Shown piece after piece: positions 57,148-64,000 of a stretch of 64,000 bases of DNA. Made by a program: the position numbers and the translations under genes. Within the stretch, counting starts at the first letter, position 1. Every line of letters starts with the position of its first letter. Origin of the DNA: Piscinibacter sp943370595 (lineage in GTDB: Bacteria > Pseudomonadota > Gammaproteobacteria > Burkholderiales > Burkholderiaceae_C); the NCBI GenBank assembly GCA_943370595.1, contig CALRRO020000022.1, positions 7,157 through 71,156 of the forward strand. Direction: 5' to 3'. Under the pieces are notes generated by a model. It searched no databases. It had not been told where the DNA came from and saw nothing but the letters and a program-made list of their open reading frames with translations.

Positions 57148-57555
57148 TCACTTCACGGGCGTCAGCCCGTGGTCCCACCGGGTGTCGACCCACGTCTCGC
57201 CACGCCACACCTCGCGGCGGCCGCCGCTGCCGTCGGTGCGGATCACCACGCGCCACTTCTCGCAGCCGGACATCGGCACCTCGGGCTCGATGGTGATCTC
57301 GGCGTCGGTGCGCGTGACCTGCGCGGGCAGCTCGGCGCGCCGGCACGCATCCATCGAGCCGGCGATGGTGGTGAGCGTGGCCTTGCCCTCCTTCTCTTCG
57401 AGCTTGATCGATCCGGTGACGAAGTTCTCCTTGCTGTACTGGCCGCCGAGCGACCGCTTGTAGGACTTGTACTCCCAGGTCTGTGCGGCCGCGCTGCCGG
57501 CGGCGATGAGCATGAGGCCGGCCAGCGCCAGCTTGAGGGTCGGTCGTGTGTTCAT
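57148..57555 (-). CDS. Small exported protein of unknown function
   Basis: 135 residues. A signal peptide (MNTRPTLKLALAGLMLIAAGSAAA) ends near AQTWEYKSYKR. The mature part is beta-rich, with ENFVTGSIKLEEKEGKATL, a Cys pair (DACRRAEL and SGCEKWRV) probably disulphide-linked, and a C-terminus rich in Trp/Arg (EVWRGETWVDTRWDHG). It resembles DUF3617-type small periplasmic proteins, but I am not certain of the family. It may share a transcript with the lipoprotein gene 25 bases upstream. Confidence 0.8.
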   Translation of the reverse strand: MNTRPTLKLALAGLMLIAAGSAAAQTWEYKSYKRSLGGQYSKENFVTGSIKLEEKEGKATLTTIAGSMDACRRAELPAQVTRTDAEITIEPEVPMSGCEKWRVVIRTDGSGGRREVWRGETWVDTRWDHGLTPVK

Positions 57556-57580
57556 CAGGGGCTCCTGGTTGGAAAGGGGG

Positions 57581-60388
57581 TCACGCGGGCAAGGTGATGG
57601 TCACGGTGCAGGTGCCTTCGCTGATCGGGCCGCCGAAGCCGATCCACACCGCCCAGAACGACGCCGCCTCGCGCGCAGAGAACGGGTGGTAGCTGATCGG
57701 GAAGTTGCAGCCGCCGCCGTCGCCGACCTCGCTGATCCAGCTGACCGAGCGGTTGCAGGGCCCGTAGCCGAAGCCGCTGAAGACGGCCCGGTAGCCCAGC
57801 GCGCCGGGGATGCGCGGAACGATGAAGGCGGTGTAGTCGGTCACGCCGCAGGTCGGCCCGCAGGGGAACACACCGCCGGGTGCCACCATCGTGATCTCGC
57901 GCGTGCCCTTCCTGACGCGCAGCGAGCGGGTCAGCGGCAGCGGCCGGAAGGTGGCGCCACCGGGCAGCGTGATGACCGCCTGCACGGTGACCGTCATCGA
58001 CCCTTCGGCGGAGCCGGTGGCCAGCGAGGCCTGGCTCGAGGGCGCAGTGCCGGTGCCCGGCGTCAGCGTGCCGACGCCGCTGTGCGACCAGGTCCACTTG
58101 ACCGTCGAGCCGGCCGGCGGCTGCTGCTCGAAGCTGGCCAGCATCGGCAGCGTCAGGCCGCTGGCCACGTCGCAGTCGCCGGGGCTGAGCAGCAGGTTGT
58201 ACTGCTGCTTGATGTAGACCTCGGCGCTGGCCTCGCCGAGCACCTTGCGCCCGCCGCCGGGCTCGGGGGTGAAGGCCACCACCTTGATGCTCTCCCAGGT
58301 GCCGCCCTCGTTGTCGCTGCGGCCGGTGTAGCTGGCGCTGGCCAGCGTGCCGACGAAGCTGGGTGCCGCCGCGCTGCTGGTGTGGCCGTCGGAGGCCAGG
58401 CTGCCGTAGCTGCTGGCGCAGGTCCATTCGTAGCGCAGCGTGGCCGGGTCCGCCGGCGCGGGCTCGACCGTGACGCTGAAGGCCTGTGTGCCGCCGGTGC
58501 GGGCCATGCGCGACTCGGCCGGCGAGAGCGACACGCTGGTCTGGTCGACCTCGATGGCCGCGGTCGCCTTGCCGACGGACTCGCGAGTGCCGTCGCGAAC
58601 CAGAAAGGCCTCGACGGTGATCTCGATCGTGCCCTGCGTCGACGGCGTGGTGGCAAGCGTCACCGCCTCGTCCTCGCTCTCGAAGCTGCGGCCGACGTGT
58701 CCGGAGGCATCGCGCAGGTTGGCCAGGTCGCTTCCGCTCATCGACCAGGCGAACACCAGCGACAGTTGCTGCGCACCGGTCACCCGGGCCGTCAGCACCT
58801 GCTCGCCACCGCGCTGCACGCGGCCGGTGGACGGGCTGATCTGCACTTTGGGTGCCACCAGCGTCGAGGTGACGAGATGGCCCGACTCGCCTTCATGCAG
58901 GTCGCGGTACTGCGCGGCGGTGTCGGCCACGCCGGCGACCACGGCAACTCCGAGCAGCCAGCGCATCGCGGTGCGGAACGCCGCCAGCCGGTTCGCCGAG
59001 AGGTTGGCCTGGGCGATGTTCCTGGCCAGCTGCGCATCGGCCTGCTCGACCACGGTGGCCACGCCAACCCGGTAGGCGCCGCTGACGATGGCGTTGCCGG
59101 TCGAGACGTTGATCAGCCAGCGGCGCCAGCCGGCCAGCAGGGCCTTTCCGGCACCGGCCTGCTCGAGCAGGCCGATCACGTCGGGCGTGCCGCTGGCGCC
59201 GGCGCGGATCGCGGCGATCGCAGAGTCGAGCAGCGAGCCGCCGATCTGCCGGACGCCCACGCCCAGCGCCTCGAGAATGGCGCCGAACATCAGCTCCATC
59301 TGCGATGCGGTGTACAGCGCCTGCAGCTCCTCGCGCCACTTGCTGCGCGCGAGGCTGTAGCGCACATCGAGGAAGAAGGCCGGCTCGGGTCGGTCCCATA
59401 CCGGCGTGAGGTAGACGGTCTCGTAGACCGTCTCCTCGGCCCCGGCGTGCATCGTCAGGCCGTAGCGTGCGGTCTCCACCGGCGCCCACGGCACGGCACC
59501 GCCGGCGAGCTCGCCGATCGCGCTGAAGATCGACAGCGACTGCGTCGAGGGCACATCGATGTGCTCGTACTTCAGCTTCGCGAGGCCGAGCGCGATCTTC
59601 TCGCCGTCCACCGGCGTGTAGGCGGTCTCGTAGACATGGGCGATGCCGCTGCGGCGCTTGGTGTTCTGCAGCTTGATGCCCGGGGCCTTGTCGCTGCCTT
59701 CGGCCTGCAGCACGGTGACGCCGGAGACCTCGTTGGACGGTTCGATGCGCTGCAGCGGCTCGATCGCCTGCGCCGTCTTGCGCCGCGCCGAGGCAGGCCC
59801 GCGCAACGTCGCGGCACGGCCGCGCAGGCCGTCGACTGCGGCCATCACCGCCTGCACGATCGGCGCGTCGGCGCCGTCGAGCGCGAAGGGCACTGTCTTC
59901 CAGCGCGCCTCGATGACGGCGGCCAGCGGGCCGACGCTGGCGTCGGCCTGCACGAGATCGAGCAGTCGCGTGCGCGCCGCGGCGTCGAGCTGGGTGCCGC
60001 CGAGGGCGAGGAACAGCAACGCCTCGGCGCTCGATCGCGCACCGAGCGTCTGGCCGCTGGCGCCGGCGCGCGGCAGGCCCAGTGCCACCACGCGAGCGCT
60101 CGAGTGCACTGCCGACACCAGGGCCGGTGCGCTGTCCTTCATCGTCAGGCTGACGCTGCCGCTGCCGGCCGGTTGCTCGCTGCCCGCACCGATGAGGGTG
60201 ACGTCCTTCGGCGCAATGCTGGCCGGCAGCGCCAGCGTGATCTCCGCGCTCGGCGCTGCGGCGTCCTCGCCGCCACCGCCGCAGCCGACCAGGGCCAGCG
60301 GCGAGGCGAGCAGGGCGCCGCTGGGCATGGCCAGCAGCAGCCGGCGGCGTGCCGGCTGGGCCGGCGGCAGTGGATGGCGGATCTTCAT
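57581..60388 (-). CDS. Large Tat- or Sec-type lipoprotein with Ig/PKD-like repeats
   Basis: 935 residues; ATG 60388 follows AGGGAGAACACC. The N-terminus carries ARRRLLLA before a hydrophobic stretch ending ALVGC36, so it is a lipoprotein and the twin Arg might direct Tat export. Residues about 60-430 form an alpha-rich domain with no recognisable family. From about 490 on there are several beta-sandwich units with W/C cores (FAWSMSGSDL, RYEWTCASSYG, VKWTWSHSGVG), like PKD or Ig repeats. The C-terminus has four Cys in CGPTC and GPCNRS/GGCNF. No catalytic motif is visible; surface or periplasmic scaffold is the best guess. Confidence 0.82.
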   Translation of the reverse strand: MKIRHPLPPAQPARRRLLLAMPSGALLASPLALVGCGGGGEDAAAPSAEITLALPASIAPKDVTLIGAGSEQPAGSGSVSLTMKDSAPALVSAVHSSARVVALGLPRAGASGQTLGARSSAEALLFLALGGTQLDAAARTRLLDLVQADASVGPLAAVIEARWKTVPFALDGADAPIVQAVMAAVDGLRGRAATLRGPASARRKTAQAIEPLQRIEPSNEVSGVTVLQAEGSDKAPGIKLQNTKRRSGIAHVYETAYTPVDGEKIALGLAKLKYEHIDVPSTQSLSIFSAIGELAGGAVPWAPVETARYGLTMHAGAEETVYETVYLTPVWDRPEPAFFLDVRYSLARSKWREELQALYTASQMELMFGAILEALGVGVRQIGGSLLDSAIAAIRAGASGTPDVIGLLEQAGAGKALLAGWRRWLINVSTGNAIVSGAYRVGVATVVEQADAQLARNIAQANLSANRLAAFRTAMRWLLGVAVVAGVADTAAQYRDLHEGESGHLVTSTLVAPKVQISPSTGRVQRGGEQVLTARVTGAQQLSLVFAWSMSGSDLANLRDASGHVGRSFESEDEAVTLATTPSTQGTIEITVEAFLVRDGTRESVGKATAAIEVDQTSVSLSPAESRMARTGGTQAFSVTVEPAPADPATLRYEWTCASSYGSLASDGHTSSAAAPSFVGTLASASYTGRSDNEGGTWESIKVVAFTPEPGGGRKVLGEASAEVYIKQQYNLLLSPGDCDVASGLTLPMLASFEQQPPAGSTVKWTWSHSGVGTLTPGTGTAPSSQASLATGSAEGSMTVTVQAVITLPGGATFRPLPLTRSLRVRKGTREITMVAPGGVFPCGPTCGVTDYTAFIVPRIPGALGYRAVFSGFGYGPCNRSVSWISEVGDGGGCNFPISYHPFSAREAASFWAVWIGFGGPISEGTCTVTITLPA

Positions 60389-60418
60389 GGTGTTCTCCCT
60401 GTCGGTCGTGAAACGGGT

Positions 60419-61045
60419 TCAGCGGCGTGCCTGCAGCGGGTACCACCAGCCGTCGCTGCCGAGCACGTGGTACTGGCCGCTGGCGTCGACGCGGTAGGTC
60501 TGGCCCTGGAGGTGGTGCTGCGTGTTCGGCTGCCAGGTGTGCGGCAGCACCACGCTCGTGCCGTTGGGCGCGAGGTAGCTGCTCTGGCCCATCAGCCCGC
60601 GGCCGGCTTCCTGCTGGTGGGCGGCGTACTGGTCGCGCTGCTGCTGCTGGGCCTGGCCGCGGCGGGCTTCTGCGTCGCGCAGCTCCCGCACCTTGGCCTG
60701 CTCGGCGCGGGCGATGCCGGCCTCGTTGGCGCGGGCATGGGCGATGCCCTGGGCCGAGAAGCCCGCGGTGTAGATCCACTGGTAGGTGTAGCTGGCGTAG
60801 TCCATCGCCGGCCGACCGGCGGCCTGCATCTGCGCGAGGTACTGGCGGTAGGAGGCCTGCACCTGCGGATCCGCCATGCGCTGGCGAACGACCTGATCGA
60901 CCATCTGCTGGCCGCGCGCGATGTTCGCGTTCATCGCATTCATCTGCTGCTGGACCATCGCGCCGTAGTCCTGCGCAGCAGCCGGTGCAGCCAGCAGCGC
61001 AACCGCGGTGGCGGCAAGGATCGAAGTGAAGCGTCGGGTGTTCAT
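60419..61045 (-). CDS. Exported Gln-rich protein of unknown function
   Basis: 208 residues; ATG 61045 follows GGAAGGAGGCC. The signal peptide ends PAAAQDYG. A helical, Gln/Met/Ala-rich part (about 25-145, MVQQQMNAMNANIARGQQMV, RRGQAQQQQRDQYAAHQQEA) with coiled-coil tendency precedes a short beta C-terminus with NGTSVVLPHTWQ and YRVDASGQYHVL, a WW-like or SH3-like hairpin. No family is recognised. Divergent from the ECF sigma gene at 61154. Confidence 0.82.
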   Translation of the reverse strand: MNTRRFTSILAATAVALLAAPAAAQDYGAMVQQQMNAMNANIARGQQMVDQVVRQRMADPQVQASYRQYLAQMQAAGRPAMDYASYTYQWIYTAGFSAQGIAHARANEAGIARAEQAKVRELRDAEARRGQAQQQQRDQYAAHQQEAGRGLMGQSSYLAPNGTSVVLPHTWQPNTQHHLQGQTYRVDASGQYHVLGSDGWWYPLQARR

Positions 61046-61153
61046 GGGTGGCCTCCTTCCCTGCAAAGGCGCACCCGCGGCGGAAAACGGATCAGTCCGG
61101 CACGAACTTTTTTGTAACAGCGACGGACCACTGGGCTAGAGTCGTTCGCAGCC

Positions 61154-61723
61154 ATGAGCGCCGAACCCGCCGTCACCGAACTGCTGCAGCGCGCCGCCGG
61201 CGGCGACGCCGCTGCGCGCGACGCGCTGCTGGGCGCCGTCTACCAGGAGCTGCGCCGGCTGGCGCGCCACCTGCTCGCCGGCGACCGCATGCGCGCTCAG
61301 CTCGCGCCGACCGAGCTGGTGCACGGCGCGGCGCTCAAGCTGATGGGGCAGGCCCAGGTGTCGGCGCGCGACCGCGCCCACTTCCTTGCCTATGCCGGCC
61401 AGGTGATGCGCCAGGTGCTGATCGACCACGTGCGCCGCGAGCGCGCCGCCAAGCGCGACGCCGGCACGCGCGTGACCCTGGTCTCCAGCCTGCCCGACGA
61501 GCCACGCAGCGATGTCGACGTCGAGGCGCTGCACGAGGCGCTGGAGCGGCTGGCCACCGTGTCGCCCGGGCTCGCCACGCTGGTCGAGCGGCGCTACTTC
61601 GCGGGGCTCACCGTCGAGCAGATCGCCGAGCTCGACGGCAGCTCGACTGCGACGGTCAAGCGCCAGTGGCGCAGTGCGCGCGCCTGGCTGCACGATGCCC
61701 TGAAGGGCAGTGCCGCGGGCTGA
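61154..61723 (+). CDS. ECF sigma factor of the kinase-associated type
   Basis: 189 residues. Region 2 shows VYQELRRLARHLLA, LAPTELVHGAALKLMG, RAHFLAYAGQVMRQVLIDHVRRERAAKR; region 4 shows VEQIAELDGSSTATVKRQWRSARAWL. It belongs to the TIGR02999-like group, whose members often adjoin Ser/Thr kinases and lack a classical anti-sigma factor. T53 in APTELV is a conserved Thr in the region where kinase control has been reported for related factors; whether it is phosphorylated here is inference. It is convergent with the kinase gene, stops adjacent. Confidence 0.92.
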   Translation: MSAEPAVTELLQRAAGGDAAARDALLGAVYQELRRLARHLLAGDRMRAQLAPTELVHGAALKLMGQAQVSARDRAHFLAYAGQVMRQVLIDHVRRERAAKRDAGTRVTLVSSLPDEPRSDVDVEALHEALERLATVSPGLATLVERRYFAGLTVEQIAELDGSSTATVKRQWRSARAWLHDALKGSAAG

Positions 61724-64000
61724 TCAGCGCGGGCAGCGGCGCGAGGCCTCGGCTTCCTTCTCGGCGTTCTGCCGGCGATCGAGCTCGGTCAGCCCCCAGC
61801 GCTGCTCGTAGGCGGCCCAGGCGGCCGCCGCACGCCGCGCCGCCGCGCAGCCGGCGGCCAGGTCGCCGCGGCGCCAGTGCATCTCGGCCAGCGAGTGCAT
61901 CGGCACCACCGCATCACGGGCCGGCTCGGAGATGTCCGGCGCGCGCTCGGCCCGCGCCGCGCGTTCGCGCAGGTTCGCTTCGGCCAGCACGATCGCCTCG
62001 TCGAGGCGACCGACGCGGCCGAGCAGGCGCGCCCGGTCGCTCTGCAGGATCACCATCATGCGCTGCGCATTGCGGTTCGACGGGTCCAGCGCGAGCAGGC
62101 GGCTGGCGCTGTCCAGCGCCTGGCCGATGTCGGCCAGCGCCTCCTCCTGCCGTCCGATCTCGGTCAGCGACAGCGCCGAGCCCCACAGCGCCACCGCCGT
62201 CGCGTCGAGCAGCTTGCGGTGGTTGGGCGCCGTCTGCAGCGCCAGCGCGTAGTGCAGCTGGGCGCGGCGGTAGGCGTCGAAAGCCTCGGCGAATCGCTCC
62301 AGGTAGAACTGCGACTCGGCCAGCTTCGCGGCGGTGTGGCCGAGCCGGTCCTCGAACTCCATCTCGCGGCGCACCGGCTCGGGCAGCGCGAGCAGGCGGG
62401 CCTCCTCGTCGCGGGCCAGCGCTGCGGCCTGGGTGCCCTGGTCGATCCAGTCCATCGCGAAGGACTGCGACAGGCGCGCGGCGTTGAGCAGCGTCTGCAG
62501 CTCGCCGAGCTCGCGCGTTGCGGCGCCGCCGGGCTCGGCCAGCGCGAGCGCGCGGCGCAACTGCGTCTCCGCCTGCTGCGCCTGCTCGAGCTGGCGGCGT
62601 GCGTCGTTGTCCACGCCGCCGTAGAAGTCGGCCATGCGTTGCTGAACGCGGCCGAGTTCGCGGCGCATGCGCCAGTCGTCCGGCTGGCGTGCCACCAGCG
62701 TGCCGAGCATGGCCTGCGCGCGCTCGAAGTTGGCGCGTGCAGCTGCCGGCTCGCCGACGTTGGGCATCGCCCAGCCGCCCTGCACCTCGGCCAGGCGGCC
62801 GAGGCCGACCGCGATCTCGCGGGCCAGCGAGGTGTCGCCGCCGGCCGTGCGGGCCAGCGCGTCGAGGTAATGCTGGCTGCGCTCGACCAGCTCGCGGCGC
62901 AGCGCCGTCGTGCCCGGCGTCGTCTCGAGCTGGCGGTCGAGCTCGAAGAGCATGTAGCTGGACAGGGAGCGCACCTCGGAGAAGCGCTGCTCGGCCTCGC
63001 GCCGCGCCGCGTCGGCACGGGCATAGAGCAGGGTGATCACCGCCAGCGAAACCAGCACGCCGCCCGCGGCGAGCGCGCCGGCGGCCACGCGCCACGGGTG
63101 CCGCTGCAGCAGCTTGCGCGCGCGGTAGCGCCAGTGCGGCGGCAGTGCGGTGACTGGCCGCCGCTCGCGCCAGCGGCGCAGGTCGTCGGCGAAGGCGTCC
63201 ACGCTGCCGTACCGCCGTGCGGGGTCGGCGTCGAGCGCGCGGCGGGCGATGGCAGCGAGCTCGTCGTCCAGGCCGTCGCCGGCACGCAGGTCGTCGGCGT
63301 CTGCCGGCAGCCGGCCGCTGGCCAGCTCGGCGAGCAGCTTGCCCAGTGCATAGACCTCGTCGGCCACCGTCGGCGGCTCGCCGGCCAGCCGCTGCGGGCT
63401 GGCATAGCCGCGCGTGAAGCCATGCGGCAAGGCGGGGTCGATCACGTCGCGCAGCCGGGCGATGCCGAAGTCGATCAGCTTCGCGCGGCCATCCTCGCCG
63501 ACCAGGATGTTGGCCGGCTTGATGTCGCAGTGAAGCACCAGGTGACGGTGCGCGTCGGCCAGCGCCGCGCAGACCTCGATCAGCAGCGCCACGCGGCCGT
63601 CGACCGCCAGCGAATTCGCACTGGCGTGCTCGTCGATCGGTACGCCGTCGACGAACTCCATCACCAGGTAGTGCAGGCCATCGGCCGTGTTGCCGCCGTC
63701 GAGGATGCGCGCGATGCCCGGGTGCTGCATGCGCGCGAGCAACCGGCGCTCCGCGTCGATCAGCGCGGCGACGCCGCCGCCGGCGATCGGCCGCACGAAC
63801 TTGACGGCGACCGTCTGCTCGAACAGGCCGTCGTTGCGGCGGGCGCGGTAGACGGCGCCCATGCCGCCGCTGCCGATCAGGCCGTCGAGCCGGTACGGGC
63901 CGACCTGCGCAGGCGGGCACAGCGCCGCGGCAGGCCGTCCATGTCGCCGACCACCTGGATGACCTGCGCGCCTGTCCAGTTGCCGCGAGCCACCGCCGTC
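61724..64000 (-). CDS. Transmembrane Ser/Thr protein kinase with TPR-like C-terminus (5' end beyond window or frameshifted)
   Basis: The kinase domain has the Gly loop GSGGMGAVY, VAVKFVRP (ATP Lys), the catalytic loop HCDIKPANILVG and LIDFGIARL. A juxtamembrane segment and one helix (VAAGALAAGGVLVSLAVITL) separate it from about 430 helical, Ala/Arg-rich residues resembling tetratricopeptide repeats. The frame stays open to base 64000, but it contains no ATG, GTG or TTG upstream of the Gly loop, and ATG 63862 would cut that loop. The bases 63885-64000 instead look coding in another frame, so the N-terminus may be frameshifted or belong to another gene. Neighbour: ECF sigma factor at 61154. Confidence 0.85.
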   Translation of the reverse strand, partial: DGGGSRQLDRRAGHPGGRRHGRPAAALCPPAQVGPYRLDGLIGSGGMGAVYRARRNDGLFEQTVAVKFVRPIAGGGVAALIDAERRLLARMQHPGIARILDGGNTADGLHYLVMEFVDGVPIDEHASANSLAVDGRVALLIEVCAALADAHRHLVLHCDIKPANILVGEDGRAKLIDFGIARLRDVIDPALPHGFTRGYASPQRLAGEPPTVADEVYALGKLLAELASGRLPADADDLRAGDGLDDELAAIARRALDADPARRYGSVDAFADDLRRWRERRPVTALPPHWRYRARKLLQRHPWRVAAGALAAGGVLVSLAVITLLYARADAARREAEQRFSEVRSLSSYMLFELDRQLETTPGTTALRRELVERSQHYLDALARTAGGDTSLAREIAVGLGRLAEVQGGWAMPNVGEPAAARANFERAQAMLGTLVARQPDDWRMRRELGRVQQRMADFYGGVDNDARRQLEQAQQAETQLRRALALAEPGGAATRELGELQTLLNAARLSQSFAMDWIDQGTQAAALARDEEARLLALPEPVRREMEFEDRLGHTAAKLAESQFYLERFAEAFDAYRRAQLHYALALQTAPNHRKLLDATAVALWGSALSLTEIGRQEEALADIGQALDSASRLLALDPSNRNAQRMMVILQSDRARLLGRVGRLDEAIVLAEANLRERAARAERAPDISEPARDAVVPMHSLAEMHWRRGDLAAGCAAARRAAAAWAAYEQRWGLTELDRRQNAEKEAEASRRCPR

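Overview
The window is about 64 kb of very GC-rich DNA (strong G/C preference at third codon positions) from a betaproteobacterium, most likely a Burkholderiales of the Rubrivivax / Leptothrix / Methylibium / Piscinibacter type. That placement is inferred from the gene families, the gene neighbourhoods and a dispersed GC-rich intergenic element; no rRNA or other taxonomic marker is present. The window is gene-dense, with no gene-free stretch over 300 bases. I see no prophage, insertion sequence, CRISPR array, tRNA or rRNA.

Layout. 1-4049: signalling block with a PP2C phosphatase (cut by the window edge), a tandem-FHA protein, a CHASE2 class III nucleotide cyclase and, overlapping it by 4 bases, a metallo-beta-lactamase-fold cyclic-nucleotide phosphodiesterase. 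4050-7585: type IV pilin with a sigma-54 promoter, a TfpX/TfpZ-type pilin accessory protein and a PglL-like oligosaccharyltransferase, i.e. a pilin glycosylation cassette. 7605-9735: moaC and a divergent BepA-like M48 protease. 9783-17767: thioester alpha-2-macroglobulin overlapping pbpC. 17769-19385: holin-fold membrane protein, then a yybP-ykoY (Mn2+) riboswitch in front of a TerC/Alx protein. 19480-25579: Fur box and the iron-uptake run tonB-exbB-exbD-receptor-piuC-alpha-hydroxyacid oxidase. 25764-26183: SWIB-domain protein with a histone-H1-like lysine tail. 26257-33587: hybrid histidine kinase, amidohydrolase, DsbA-fold isomerase and uvrA, all on the minus strand.

33642-37419: an ECF sigma factor with its membrane-anchored partner, divergent from a VWA lipoprotein and an Ig-like lipoprotein. 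Both directions carry the same promoter motif with identical spacing, so this looks like a self-contained regulon. 37427-39874: recQ and a lipoprotein. 40007-45666: five minus-strand genes for exported or membrane proteins, divergent from an OmpR-type two-component pair. 45774-48351: ssb, an HDOD protein, PaiB-like and OsmC-like genes. 48405-51454: a periplasmic cupredoxin-like protein translationally coupled to a GGDEF-EAL protein. 51638-57102: CAP-domain lipoprotein with a (Pro-Ala)n linker, nudJ-mnmA, and pntA-pntB. 57148-61045: three exported proteins of unknown function. 61154-64000: an ECF sigma factor convergent with a transmembrane Ser/Thr kinase whose N-terminus shows a reading-frame conflict at the window edge.

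Two themes recur. One is envelope and surface biology (pili, alpha-2-macroglobulin/PbpC, many lipoproteins). The other is compact signalling modules built from adjacent writers, erasers and readers. The observations I consider least likely to be described already are the twin ECF promoters at 35369-35475, the sigma-54 promoter with paired upstream repeats before the glycosylated-pilin cassette, the five-gene exported cluster opposite the two-component system, and the ECF-kinase pair at the right edge.
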